Positions 33,402 through 43,495 of a stretch of DNA of 64,000 nt are shown piece after piece. The DNA is taken from NCBI GenBank assembly GCA_019614645.1, contig JABWDB010000002.1, positions 24,417,501-24,481,500 of the forward strand, written 5' to 3'. Positions within the stretch are counted from its first letter, which is position 1. Every line of letters begins with the position of its first letter. The position numbers and the translations under genes are program-made. The notes beneath the pieces were generated by a model, which was not told the origin of the DNA, made no database searches, and saw only the letters and a program-made list of their open reading frames with translations. The stretch comes from Stratiolaelaps scimitus. Its lineage: Eukaryota; Arthropoda; Arachnida; Mesostigmata; Laelapidae.

Positions 33402-35849
33402 AAGGTCGGATAGAGATCCCTGAAGGCGACTATGGCTTCGGCGTTCATTCTCAGCGGCAGTGCACGACGATGAGTTGGTCCTTTGACAGTGTCTATTTGG
33501 TTTATCCATCGAACGGAGACTCCTCTTTCTTCATTGCTCGATGCGATGTAAGGCTTCTTGCGTGGCCGCCTGTTCCTCGGTCATGCTTGCAATGGCCGTC
33601 CGTTCCACGGTTCGGCCTGCCGGCCGGTCACTGATGCTTCCGTGCTTGATGCGCGAGAGACACGGCTACGATTTTCTTGTGTCAAGAAAGCTAGCGACGA
33701 GGAATGAAACGCCACTGAGAGGGGACTTCTGGGGGGAGTGAGGCAAAGGCTGATGGATAGATAGCCAAGAGGCGAAGCTTCGGATAGACCTACTCGAAGA
33801 ATAAAAGGATTGCCGTTGCTGCTGCGACTGTTCCCATATCAGATCAGCGTTGAGCGACGTAGGAGATCGCCGGACAGCTGAGAGCATCGGGGAAGATTTG
33901 GGCTCGGGCTTGAGCAGACTGTGTCAAGGATAACGGGAAGGAATTTGGTTTCGTTTGGCTCCATTCTGTTGGATGACTATAATCGCGGGTGACGCAGAAG
34001 TACCACCCTACTTGCGACGACAACTGCTGCGACTCGAGGCAGCAGATAGAGGAAGGCTGGTCGGTTGCCTTGTCCGCTTGGCCTCGTCTCCAGAACGGGC
34101 ACTTCTTGTTCTCATGGCGGCGGCAGCTCGTGAACGCTGGCCGAGCGCTAGATGGACGGTGCGACGGTCTCGGGGCCGGCCCACTCTCATTGTGATGCAG
34201 ATGAGCATCAGCGGGAGCCGTGGTGATGGCGGCAGCAGCAACAGCGAGCGATGAGAGAGCTCACTTGGAGGATGAAGATTTCGAGAAGAATCGCGATGAA
34301 TGTGATTCATCGAGGCCGAGAAGAAGAAGAAGATCATCACCGAGATCATGCCTTTTGTAATGCTAAGGCGGTCTTCGCCAGCAGTTCCGCCGTCCTCGCG
34401 GCGTCGGCATCCAAGTCGTGAGATCCAAGCAGCATCAACCTCGCAGCAATGGGTCAGCCTACCCTCGAATGACTGTCCCGATGATGATTGGCAGACAGAC
34501 AACAACGAGACCCGATGGGCATCGGGCCGAACCGTTTCGCAGACGTGAACTGACGCGACAAACTGTAGCTCAAGTGTACGATTGACTGTTGAGCGGCGCA
34601 GCAGCCTCACTCACTCGCTTGCTGCGTCGTCCCTACAGTGCGTTTGTTGGATCTCAGTACGTTATATCAAGGGTCAGAGGAGGGGGAGGGGTGAAGAAAA
34701 GGGGGTCAGAACAGAGAGGCTTTGTGAAAGCGTGCCTGCCTGTTTGTCTGTCCGCTTGCCTGGCGAGAGTACGCCACAGGTGGTGGAGTTCAGGAAACTG
34801 AGCACCCAGCGCCCGCCGCTTCACGGGGCAGAGTTCACAGCGGTTGGCTGTTCCGCAGGGATGATGCATTGGGGCTGGCGTTGCAGCGAGAAGCGAGACG
34901 CCATGCTTTGTTGTACATTGTACGAGGCGGAGGCGGCGGTGCCCGTTAACAGCGCTGAACTTGCAGGCAGGAACAGGCAGCCAGGCTCACTCTTCCTACT
35001 CCGAGGCACTACCGATGTGAATTTCGTGGATAGCGCATTAGGAGATGGGCTGCTTCTGGGAGTCGGTTGGCCGCCGTGGGGCCGGCTGCAGGGAGTTTGA
35101 CAGTTAGGGAAGCGTTACCAAAGACAGGACCAGAGGCCGGCCGGCCGAACAGCCAGCTCGAGGGAACTATAGAGGAGCTCAGTGCGTAGAATCTTCTTTG
35201 CCTCTGCATTCTCTAATGAAGTCTATGAATTTGTGAGCACGCTCGTTCACTCGCTGCTGCTGGTTGTGGTAGTAGTCGGTATTTGGTAGCTTGGCTTGTT
35301 TAGCTGGGTGACGGCGGTTGAGTGCTCTTCTGGATCAAGTTAGCCAGCTGCCCGGCTAAGCAACCCAAGGAAACGGTGGCTCGGCGGCGGTAGTGTGTGG
35401 CGTTATAGGAATATAGTGCAGGCGGTATAGGACACCGAGTCGAGGTTTATGACGCAAGTTTCTACCATAACCACTGCTAACTAGACTTCTGTATGCATTG
35501 GCTTGCCTAGCCAGCATTGCATATCCTTGCCCAGAAGGAACAAAGTAGAGTAGAGCTGCTGTCTGGCCAAATCAACAATGCTATCTGCTCTATTGACTCT
35601 GCTAGCCCAGTGACTTCCACTGTCTCGTAATGTGAGTGAACGATATCATGGCGTAATCCTTTCACCTGTGCACACTCCACGGTGTCCCCTCCTCCCCTGA
35701 TTGGACGCCAGGTTCGCTGTCAGATCGATGCCGCTGGAGATCGTCTATCATAGCTGGAAGCCGACGTAGGTGTTGAAGTTGTTGAAAGAGCTAACCGACA
35801 TACAACCCTCGCTTGCACTGGAGCAGAATTCGTGGATCTTCCCCATAAT

Positions 35850-35864
35850 GTGTGTGTGTGTGTG
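35850..35864. repeat. GT microsatellite
   Basis: Short GT run. Confidence 0.85.
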
Positions 35865-36104
35865 GTTTTCGTTATTACGTCCAACTGGATCTATGAATTG
35901 ACTTGGCAAATTGTCGAACACCTACTCGACCCACGTGAACTCGAAAGAGGAAAGGAAAGAGACCTCTGTCGTCATAACACATGCTAAAGATGGACCCTTT
36001 CACTAAACCGGATCACTACCGATGATCTAACACTGATGATGGCCTAGCCTCTCTCAGGGTTCGTCAAATAGGCCAGAAACGACAGGGTAGAGAAGGGCAT
36101 ACAG

Positions 36105-36232
36105 CGAGGAGTACCGACTATGGTTGTGGGCCACACTTTGGAAGAAAGACATAAGCCGCTTTCGAGACCCTATTGGCCAACAAAGAACCCTCCTTTGGCG
36201 TGTCGGCATATGGCTCATAGAAGAGACGTCAG
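36105..36232 (+). CDS. Candidate exon 1 of a three-piece model
   Basis: Open after a TAG at 36088. The AG at 36103-36104 can serve as acceptor, and a CAG/GTGG donor lies at 36232-36233. The translated part is rich in Trp, Arg and Leu and carries an amphipathic basic segment. The donor leaves one base of a codon, which is what the acceptor at 36451-36452 needs. The GTGG donor and the short pyrimidine tract are weak, so this is the least certain piece of the model. No domain is recognised. Confidence 0.18.
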
Positions 36233-36452
36233 GTGGTCCTGGTCCTGTACTCAGGCAAGGAGCCTCTCAGGTCTCATCCCCATTCTCATCTCATCTTATT
36301 CTTGTTCGCACTTCGGTACGTTGACGCTTCTTGTTGAGATCTTTGGCCTCACTCTCAGACGATGACAACGACGACGACGACACTGGCGCTACGCTGCTGC
36401 TCCGGCTGGAGCTGATGCTGCTGCGGAGACTGTGTTCCTTGTCCTCTCCTAG

Positions 36453-36625
36453 TGCTGACGGCCTGCGTAAGTGCGTGCCTGTCTGACTGGCTGGCTGGTG
36501 TCATGACCGCTGGCTCTGTACGTGTATACGATATTCCCTGGTCCCATTGCGCCCCTCATACCCTCAACTCCATTGCGGGTGTGGACTTGTGTGGCCGTGA
36601 GGAGGATGAGGAATGCTGTCTGCGG
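36453..36625 (+). CDS. Candidate exon 2 of a three-piece model, cysteine-containing
   Basis: It follows a strong pyrimidine-rich acceptor (AG at 36451-36452) and ends at a GTATGT donor at 36626. It encodes about 57 residues with six or more cysteines, an Asp-Ile-Pro-Trp segment and an acidic cluster before a Cys-Cys pair, which suggests an extracellular protein. The donor falls between codons, in phase with the next acceptor at 36910-36911, giving an intron of 286 bases. A GTAAGT within the piece near 36467 could be an alternative donor. A GT repeat (36635-36652) starts just after the exon. Confidence 0.27.
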
Positions 36626-36634
36626 GTATGTGGC

Positions 36635-36652
36635 GGTGTGTGTGTGTGTGTG
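36635..36652. repeat. GT microsatellite
   Basis: GT run just after the candidate donor at 36626. Confidence 0.9.
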
Positions 36653-36911
36653 CCCACCTTGTTGACATTGGGATTTGGCAAGGATAGAGAGAATGTGCGA
36701 TAGAGAGGGGAGCTCTTTCACTTGCCGAGTCAGTCCGTTCTCGCGTCCACAATCCGCGTCGGCTTGGGAGGGTCCTTAACGTCCCTAGGGCGACCCCTAG
36801 CGACCAATAAAAGTTGGATTAAAATATCAAACGGAAACGGCCAGAGAGCACGTTCGTATTTGTTCTGCTCTTCCTTCCCCTTGAACACCGCACCCCCACG
36901 CCCGCCTTTAG

Positions 36912-37328
36912 AACTTTCCTCGCGTATTGGCCGCTCTCGTCCTTGTTGAGAGAGGAGAGCTTGGGACGAGCAAGCAGCCGTGTGCGCGAGACGTGTGGCT
37001 GCCGTGCGAGAGATTTGAAGGGGAAGCTGATTGCAGCGAAGGCCGCGCCATCCTCCGACCGCCCCTATTGGCCTTTGAATTAGCACCACGCTACTACGCT
37101 TCTACTAGCAAGTTCTGCGGAGTTGAGACACATATATCTCAGGATGATTGGATGCCGAACGACAGCCTCTTCTCGCCAATCGGCCAACTGCTGAGCGGAA
37201 GGCCGACCGGCCGGCCGGACGGCGGGATCTATCTATTCGGCTCCCTTCAGGATAAACAAGCGGGCGCTAATCCGATAATACTTCTCCTCAGTGAAGCTGC
37301 CTGCCGGATCTCTGAGCTTTGCTTGTAA
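36912..37328 (+). CDS. Candidate terminal exon of a three-piece model
   Basis: The frame is open for 139 codons, from directly after a strong acceptor (pyrimidine tract, AG at 36910-36911) to TAA at 37326-37328. The in-frame TAG formed by the acceptor itself shows that coding could not extend upstream without splicing. Composition is mixed, with Asp, Asn, Ile, Tyr and Phe throughout and eight or so cysteines, and it ends in a Leu-rich helix-like stretch. It joins 36453-36625 in frame. A minus-strand frame overlaps its first half and looks almost as plausible, which lowers confidence. No family is recognised. Confidence 0.32.
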   Translation, partial: NFPRVLAALVLVERGELGTSKQPCARDVWLPCERFEGEADCSEGRAILRPPLLAFELAPRYYASTSKFCGVETHISQDDWMPNDSLFSPIGQLLSGRPTGRPDGGIYLFGSLQDKQAGANPIILLLSEAACRISELCL

Positions 37329-38012
37329 AGCTTTGGGGATGCTCGAAACGGTGCTTCTGGGCGATTTCGAAGCTCACTGTCAATGTGTGAAAGAGAGAAA
37401 TCGTTGAAACACACCCTCCTCGATTCTTGTTTGCAGGCAGTCGTAGCCGTTTGCCTGGTCGAGCATCATATCACCTTCGTAACCTAGTCCAGGCAAGGCG
37501 TGTCATGTCGTGCTAGCAGCAATAGCTCTGCACAGGAGTTAACCTACACGACGTAGTACAGTAGAGATAGGCGAACAGTGAGTGAGTGTGCAACGGACGG
37601 ACGGCACTGCCTACTAAGGAGCGAAAGGCGGAGGCCAACTCATGCAAGTTGCAGCTTGGAGCTTGAGGCTTGCTGCTACTCGCTAAACTTGCCATCCCAG
37701 CCAGCCAGCGCAACGACCAACGAGCCGCTAACCTGGCCGCTGTAAATATATTTTTACCTCGAATGCTGACGCCACCGCCTTGGTCTTACAGTAAAGCTGC
37801 AAAGCCCACTAACACCTGTAGTGGTAGCGGCGCTCTGTACTAGCGGTGCCGGTCGCAGCTATCCTATCGTCGGATAGAGCGCTGATGCTGCGGCTGCTGC
37901 GGCTGCTGCTACTGCCGCTGCAGGTAACTTTTTTACGATTGGCAAATTGACAGCTTTATGTCTTGTCGTTTCGGCCGGCGCCGTGCTTCGGTCTATGCTC
38001 GAAGGCCTGTCT

Positions 38013-38032
38013 GAGAGAGAGAGAGAGAGAGA
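38013..38032. repeat. GA microsatellite
   Basis: About ten GA units. Confidence 0.9.
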
Positions 38033-38582
38033 CTAAGGAGTAGAAACGTACGGCCCCGTTGGGTCGCGCGTCAAAGTGGTCGTTCTGGCGCAAGCCTCTT
38101 TGCAGCGTTCTCCGTCTCCTTCTGCTTATATTAATTTTGGGTCTTCGGCCGTCGAGTCGACGAATAAGATTGGCGTTCTGCCCGAACTGAGTATACGGCT
38201 GCCCACAAGCCAAAGCGACCTTCGTCTACTACAACTTCACTGGCTATAGTAGCCTCGTCATGTTCGTTGGCACCGGCCGACGGATCGATACTTCCCGAGT
38301 GAGTTGCCGCCTGAAGCTTATTCAGCTATTGCAACAGCAACGGCAGCAGCAGCAGTTAATGTCACTACTCCCTTGTAAGCCCTTGTCGGCCCGTCCGTCG
38401 ACTTCGTGAATCATCGGCAGACTTAATATTGAGTGAAGTTAACCTCACGCCGGGCCATCGAACGCCCCCTCTGTCATTGTACATAGTAGATATTGCTCGG
38501 GATCACGGAGGGAGCAGATTACATCACAGCAAAGTAATTAGCAGCCGCCAGATTTTTGAACCATTCTTTGCTTCATTTGGCG

Positions 38583-38584
<2 letters not shown>

Positions 38585-38636
<52 letters not shown>
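38585..38636. repeat. TA microsatellite, about 25 units
   Basis: TA run with one C interruption, in the spacer between the 36-37 kb and 38.8 kb candidates. Confidence 0.95.
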
Positions 38637-38784
38637 GTTCTATATAAGGTGATATAAGCTTTATACTACTGAACTAGTTGTCTGCCCTCTCTCCCCCTCT
38701 CATTACTCCCAGTGTCTCGACTGCTCGAAGTGGTATAACGGCACGCTTCGGTGTAGTCATGGGGTTACGAAAAGCTTTTACTAG

Positions 38785-39047
38785 TGTTTGTTTGTTTATT
38801 TGATGAGGTCCTTCGATCGAATGGCGAGGGTAACCAGGCCAATAGCGTTGGAAAAAAAGGTGAAGGGGCGACGCCCTGCCGTTCTATCGTTGCAGTGACG
38901 GCAATTACTGAGATTCCTCTTCTTGTATTCCCTTATTCTCTCGGTTACGAGTGCACAACACTCACTTTGTTGTCTCTGTCAAGGAAGAAACGCGACGAGA
39001 AGCAGGTCAAACAGGTAGACAACTATCTTAATAAATACCCAACGCAA
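38785..39047 (+). CDS. Candidate internal exon bounded by acceptor and donor
   Basis: It starts after CTTTTACTAG (AG at 38783-38784) and ends at CAA/GTGAGC (39047-39048). It carries no stop for 87 codons, and no long frame opposes it on the other strand. The product begins with a short Val/Leu/Phe stretch, has a polar Gly/Asn/Lys region, a central Ile/Val/Pro-rich stretch with a Cys, and ends in a Lys-Arg-rich, charged segment with a Tyr-Leu-Asn-Lys end. Placing the donor here puts the CA repeat (39059-39077) into the intron, as expected. Phase is one base in, zero out. Function unknown. Confidence 0.33.
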
Positions 39048-39058
39048 GTGAGCTTGCT

Positions 39059-39077
39059 TACACACACACACACACAC
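39059..39077. repeat. CA microsatellite
   Basis: CA run directly after the candidate donor at 39048. Confidence 0.9.
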
Positions 39078-39552
39078 CAACCAAGTAACTGCGACATGGA
39101 CGGAAGCCAGAGGCCTAAGGGAGTTTGGTTAGAAGAACAAGTCGGGGGTTAGCGAGAACGTGGAACAGAGAAAACGAAGTAACTGCTATGGTCGAGTCTC
39201 CATTGCAGAGTTTGTACCTTCTTTGTTGTCCGTTTCGTTCACTTTCTTCGTTTGGCGTCTTTATTAGAGTTTGCTTTTCGTGTCACTCTAACACCACTAG
39301 GCTGGAAGGGCGCACCTAGGCAAGCGGGCCTAGGGCGAGATAGGGACCATCAACGATGGCGCCAGCAACAGCAACGACGAGGAATGCAATAAGACAAGAG
39401 GAACGGGAGACTACTACGTTACTACCACCACCACTACTACTACTACAATTACTACTACTACTGCTACTCCCTGTGTGGCCGCACTAGAACTAGTATTAGA
39501 CATGTACCAGTTCTACCACTGTTGTTACTGAGCCTTGTCTCTCTCTCTCTCT

Positions 39553-39975
39553 ATGGAGTTTGTTTTCTCTTGGTCGCTTAGGTTTTCCTCACCCTTCTTG
39601 TCCGTTAGCTCTTTCCGCGTTCACTGCTCGACTCTGCGTGGGGACCCTGCGCGCCCTTGGCAATTACGTGTGTGCCCTCATTTGCAAGCAGACCGAGAAC
39701 AACCGACCGACACCCCTCACCTTTGCTACCGACTGCCACGGCTACGTGGTCATAGACAGACAGTGACAGTGGCGGGTGAAGGGATAGCGTATACACGCGA
39801 AAGCTTAAACGCCAACCAACCAACCCGCTCTCCCACCTTCAAGCAGCTATCCGTAGGCAGTCGAACGGCTCGATTGCAGGCTGTTAGTTCAGCTATCTTT
39901 GAACTGTTCTGCAGTAACGCCCCGAACGTTGCTAAGGATCACCTAACGGCTGCGTCGACGACCGACTGGCGATGA
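39553..39975 (+). CDS. Candidate 140-residue open frame with signal-like start
   Basis: ATG at 39553, directly after a CT repeat, to TGA at 39973-39975. The first 25 residues are hydrophobic and serine-rich, like a weak signal peptide. The middle is Arg/Pro-rich. The last 60 residues are balanced (Thr, Ala, Asn, Lys, Phe, Leu) and look most like protein. Acceptor-like sites near 39616 and 39766 would allow only the later part to be coding. The pyrimidine-rich plus strand here depletes stop codons, which favours chance open frames. Confidence 0.25.
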   Translation: MEFVFSWSLRFSSPFLSVSSFRVHCSTLRGDPARPWQLRVCPHLQADREQPTDTPHLCYRLPRLRGHRQTVTVAGEGIAYTRESLNANQPTRSPTFKQLSVGSRTARLQAVSSAIFELFCSNAPNVAKDHLTAASTTDWR

Positions 39976-40325
39976 TCAGGTTGAGCAAGTACCCACGCAG
40001 ACGACTGAACGCCCATCGAGATGCCGCTTGCGTGATCCGCAATGTCGTGTTATGCCGCGTGCGTCGAAGCGGTCGTGGTCAAGTTTGCGACTACATTGTC
40101 AGTAAAGAGAAGCAAAGGATGGCTGCAGCTATTGGCTTGCCTGTCTGACAGTCGATCACAGTCAGGATGTATCTGTCGCTTACACTAACGTGTTGCCAAT
40201 CACTGCGATCAGCTGGTTGGTTGCTGTGTTCTCCAATGAAGCTGGGGCTTTTTTCCTTGCCCACTAAATTGGCAACACTAAGTGGCTGAATATTGCTGCC
40301 GCTGCTGCTGCTAGCAATTATTCAG

Positions 40326-40590
40326 CAGTTGTTGCTTGAGTGTGGCATCTGCCTCGAGCCCAAACACGACGTTGGAAGCAGTCTCTACGGCTGTTACCAG
40401 TAGGAGCAAACAGGCTCGCAAGTGTGCCAGCTCCTCGATCACCTTCGCTCGTCACACCACTCGTCCGCTCGGTTTAGAAAAAAAACAACAAATGACGAGA
40501 GACAAAGATACAGATAGAGAGAGTGGGGGTACAGCGCGCAACTGGCAAAGTGGCAAAAGATGGTCGGTGGTGCCCAGACCACGGCGATGA
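40326..40590 (+). CDS. Candidate Ser/Thr- and Lys/Arg-rich segment
   Basis: It follows an ATTATTCAG acceptor (AG at 40324-40325), with an in-frame TAG just upstream at 40312, and ends in TGA at 40588-40590. It encodes about 88 residues: a Ser/Thr/Ala-rich first half, a basic stretch, then a charged Lys/Asp/Arg segment, as seen in disordered nuclear or cytosolic proteins. A 146-codon minus-strand frame overlaps it. No domain is recognised. Confidence 0.2.
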
Positions 40591-40964
40591 GCAGAAGTAG
40601 AGTGGTCTGCTCAGCCTGATGAGGTTTCCCCCGGCCGGCCCGGTGTGTTCCCTTAGCTGGCTGCTGGCGTGCGCTCCTCGATTTGCATCTGATGTGGTGG
40701 TGGTGGGTGATTATTTTTGGACAACCTTTTGCCCTCCACTTGGCGGCACAGCACGTCCCAGCGGCAGCGGCGGCCATAGCAGGCTGGAGGAAGTGGCGGC
40801 ATATGCGGATGACTCGTGGTGCTGGTTCTGAGGGCTGCTGCTGCTGCTGCTGCCGCTGGAGGAAAGCTCCAAAAATCAAATTACCATCTCCTGCTTCGGC
40901 CCCCTATTTTTCCCGTTCCACGTCGGCCCCGACGCCTGCACAACCCAACGAACCTACCCCATAG

Positions 40965-41537
40965 TCCGAGACCGCCAACCGACCGACCGAGTGGCCTGGT
41001 ACCCCTGCTACTAATACCGGTATGAACGGCCGTCGGCTGTGTTGGGTTTTTGGCGAGATGAACAGCAGCAGCAGCATCATCCACTGCCGTCGCTTAACTT
41101 CACTACATCCGCCGCCACCACACACTTCACCAGTCTTCCTGGCCGCTCTTACGACGGTAGCGTCAGTGGTGGAAGTCGGAGCGGGCTCATTTCGCACTCC
41201 ACGTCTAGGGTCCCTCGAAGGCAGTAGTCTTGCCTCTAGGCCACCCAGTACGAACAGTGCTTACTCACTCACTAACTCCACTGTGGTGTACGTCGGGGAG
41301 TGTACATCCATCGGGTGGACATGTGTGATGTCATACAGAGCAGGGCAGAGCAGCAGACAGCAGATATTTTCCTTGTCACGCCAAAGAGTAGTAGGGTGGA
41401 CTGTGGCTCATTCGACGAAGGCTCTTTTCTTAGTTACACATAAGTACTGCCAGATCTTGCCGCTACACGTTGTATGCAGAGGTCGGCACTGTATTGTCAC
41501 ATCCTATGACGACGTAGTATGGAAATGGAATCGATAG
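40965..41537 (+). CDS. Candidate long exon, 190 codons, unknown protein
   Basis: The frame is open from directly after an acceptor-like site (CCTACCCCATAG, AG at 40963-40964) to TAG at 41535-41537. An internal ATG at 41022 would give 171 residues. It begins with a Pro/Thr/Ser/Asn-rich region, then poly-Ser, a Pro run, an Ala/Val-rich hydrophobic stretch and a C-terminal half with scattered Cys, Trp, Tyr and Val. The same frame is also open for about 90 codons before the TAG at 40962-40964, with similar Pro/Ser composition, so the TAG may be a true stop, an acceptor or a pseudogene lesion. Minus-strand frames here are shorter. Function unknown. Confidence 0.3.
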   Translation, partial: SETANRPTEWPGTPATNTGMNGRRLCWVFGEMNSSSSIIHCRRLTSLHPPPPHTSPVFLAALTTVASVVEVGAGSFRTPRLGSLEGSSLASRPPSTNSAYSLTNSTVVYVGECTSIGWTCVMSYRAGQSSRQQIFSLSRQRVVGWTVAHSTKALFLVTHKYCQILPLHVVCRGRHCIVTSYDDVVWKWNR

Positions 41538-41902
41538 AATATCCTTTGGTACCAGACTGTCATCTGGGACTGCAATACAAAGATATTAGCTATTTGCTTT
41601 GCCGGTTCAAGAACGGAGAGGATTAGCAAGAGAGAATAAGAAAGAGAGAACTGAAGTTGGTCTTCTTCAACCTATATCAGGATCGTCGGAATCAGACGGC
41701 TGGCGACCAACCGCTGCTATCTTGGTATTATATTACAACAGCATGACAGTATCGCACTCAGGGTTCGCGTGCGAAAAACGAGGTGGAATATAGCCCGTTA
41801 GCATAACCAACCGACGCGCCAACGCCTTTGTAAGTATCCCTGAACGTCTAGATGGGCAGAAATATAAATTGAACTACGCTGCTAAAGACACTGTCACCGA
41901 TC

Positions 41903-41923
41903 ATAATAATAATAATAATAAAA
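41903..41923. repeat. TAA triplet repeat
   Basis: About six TAA units. Confidence 0.9.
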
Positions 41924-42853
41924 ATGAGGACACACTGCCAACTTGCCCACATTATTATGTGATATCTTATGAGCTATTTCTGTTAGTCCGCTGACACTCT
42001 GGTTACCGCCAGTTGTGAAATTGGCTTGCTAATTTCACGTCACGCAGGGCTGGCCCGTCAGCGCTTAGTAAAAACTTGTTTACTTTGCTACCCAGCGGGT
42101 TAATATCATGCAAATGTTGCTGATAAGCAGCGACAGACACGGCAGAAGTAGCCGATAGAAGCGAAGAAGCGGTGTCAGTCAAGAGCCTCGAGTGTCAGGA
42201 CGAGACCGCCTATAGCCAATAAAAGCAAACGCGTACTTCTCATATACGACCACAAGTGGGGCAGATCACGGCATGGCCTATGCAATTGGCGATCCTCTTT
42301 CGACTAGCGGACGTTCGCTTCAAAACTTAAACCTTATTTATCTCGTTTGGTTGTCAGCTGCTGTTCGGGCTTCACTTTTGAATCAGGCGGCTGGATTGAT
42401 TCAAGTACGAGTCTCGTGCAGCATCGTGCAGTTGAACGAGTGGTAGTCGTGGAGTAAAACGCTTTTGGTGACGTTGAATGAATCGACGTAGTAATTGTCG
42501 AAGGAAAGAGGTCGCGGTGCCTGGCCACCACGTCTTTGCGTTGGGAATGACCGTTGGCACCTTTATACCTACATAGGTAGGTAGATAGTTTGCCCGCGCA
42601 TTGCGACGCTATAAGGCAATGAAAGCGGGCTACCGGAAGCTACAATGGAACGGAAGCCACCGAAGAAGAACAGCGGGCGTGGAAAGGATGACGATAGCTG
42701 CCGAGTTGGTGTAGCGCTACGGGGCAGTAGGTTGAAGGCCTGACAGGGGATATATACTTAATGTAGTGGGCAGACAGGCAGCCTATGAAAAGGCAAGGTC
42801 TTATATATCTGTACCACTGTGACTGTGTTGAGGATGCTAATACGCATCCTTAC

Positions 42854-42858
42854 ATATA

Positions 42859-42891
<33 letters not shown>
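42854..42891. repeat. TA microsatellite
   Basis: TA run with one C interruption. Confidence 0.95.
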
Positions 42892-43047
42892 GTATGTATT
42901 GCACGGCGGGCACATAGCACGTTTGGCCGCAAGTTGTTTATGGTTAAGAAGTAGCGTCGAAGGAGATAGCGAAGCCGGCCGTATCCGATAGCCGCATCCT
43001 AAGTCAGAGGAATTTCTGACTTTCCCATGACGAGGGCCGACCTACAC

Positions 43048-43069
43048 ATATCACCGATATTGGTGATAT
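43048..43069. repeat. Small inverted repeat
   Basis: ATATCACC and GGTGATAT arms with a six-base spacer; operator-like in form, but short. Confidence 0.7.
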
Positions 43070-43159
43070 AGCCACAACAGTGTAAATTGCTTTTACAAAG
43101 AGACATTGCGGAGAGGGTGAAAATATGGAGAGCGCTCTACTCCCAAATGAACTGCAATG

Positions 43160-43387
43160 TCATCTCTGTCCTGCTGGATGGTATGGCACCCCTGAAATTC
43201 GGCGATAAATAGTCTGATGACTTATGCGGGTTTGCGCGCCAATCACTCGCCTTCTCGTTCGACTAGAGACTGTAGAGTTAAACTGGATTGCCAGGAAGGT
43301 GTTGTTGTAAGGGCATTGTGACGAAGCGAGAGAAACGAGTGGACCAAATAGCAGCCGCAGCAGTAGCTCTAGTAGGAGCAGTGACAA
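43160..43387 (-). CDS. Candidate terminal exon with hydrophobic leader
   Basis: It begins after TCGCTTTAG on the minus strand (AG at 43388-43389) and ends in TGA at 43160-43162. The first 20 residues are a Leu-rich hydrophobic stretch, followed by a Ser-Gln-Cys-Pro segment, two Asn-X-Thr/Ser sequons and an Arg-rich region, which would suit a secreted or membrane protein. No ATG is present, so the start would be in an earlier exon. CTG/CAG-like codons make part of the leader, so it could be a repeat artefact. Confidence 0.2.
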   Translation of the reverse strand: MSLLLLELLLRLLFGPLVSLASSQCPYNNTFLAIQFNSTVSSRTRRRVIGAQTRISHQTIYRRISGVPYHPAGQR

Positions 43388-43412
43388 CTAAAGCGACGAC
43401 TCAACCAATCAT

Positions 43413-43495
43413 ATGCAAAAGTCGGCCGAGACATGGCCGTTCGTCTCCGAGATGTGGCTAGAAAGCCGTAAGCTTCGCGTCTGGGATGAATGGTT
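43413..43495 (+). CDS. Candidate short first coding exon
   Basis: ATG at 43413, with an in-frame TAA shortly upstream, runs 27 codons to a strong donor (GTAAGT, 43496). The peptide is Trp- and Glu-rich with a Trp-Leu-Glu-Ser core. The donor is the main support; the reading frame is too short to judge. A minus-strand candidate (43160-43387) lies back to back with it, 25 bases away. Confidence 0.15.

Larger units (their letters stand above)
32937..36104. other. Spacer with GA run and overlapping weak frames
   Basis: 33060-33420 is purine-rich on the plus strand, ending in a GA run (33377-33401). At 33973-34254 (+, 94 codons from ATG) and 34008-34610 (-, 200 codons) frames face each other; neither has splice support. 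35110-36080 shows nothing beyond a GT run at 35850-35864. Confidence 0.4.
41538..43159. other. Spacer, no firm gene
   Basis: A plus frame at 41599-41793 and two overlapping minus frames at 42334-42560 look protein-like but lack good boundaries. TAA repeats (41903-41923), a TA run (42854-42891) and a small inverted repeat (43048-43069) are present. Confidence 0.4.

Noticed and set aside
34008..34610. 200-codon minus-strand frame
   Set aside because: No ATG near its start, runs through CTT and CTG repeats giving Phe and Leu runs, and is opposed by an equally plausible plus-strand frame at 33973-34254.
40619..40831. Tyr-Ala-Asp-Asp in a plus frame, as in reverse transcriptases
   Set aside because: None of the neighbouring reverse transcriptase motifs are present; a four-residue match is chance.
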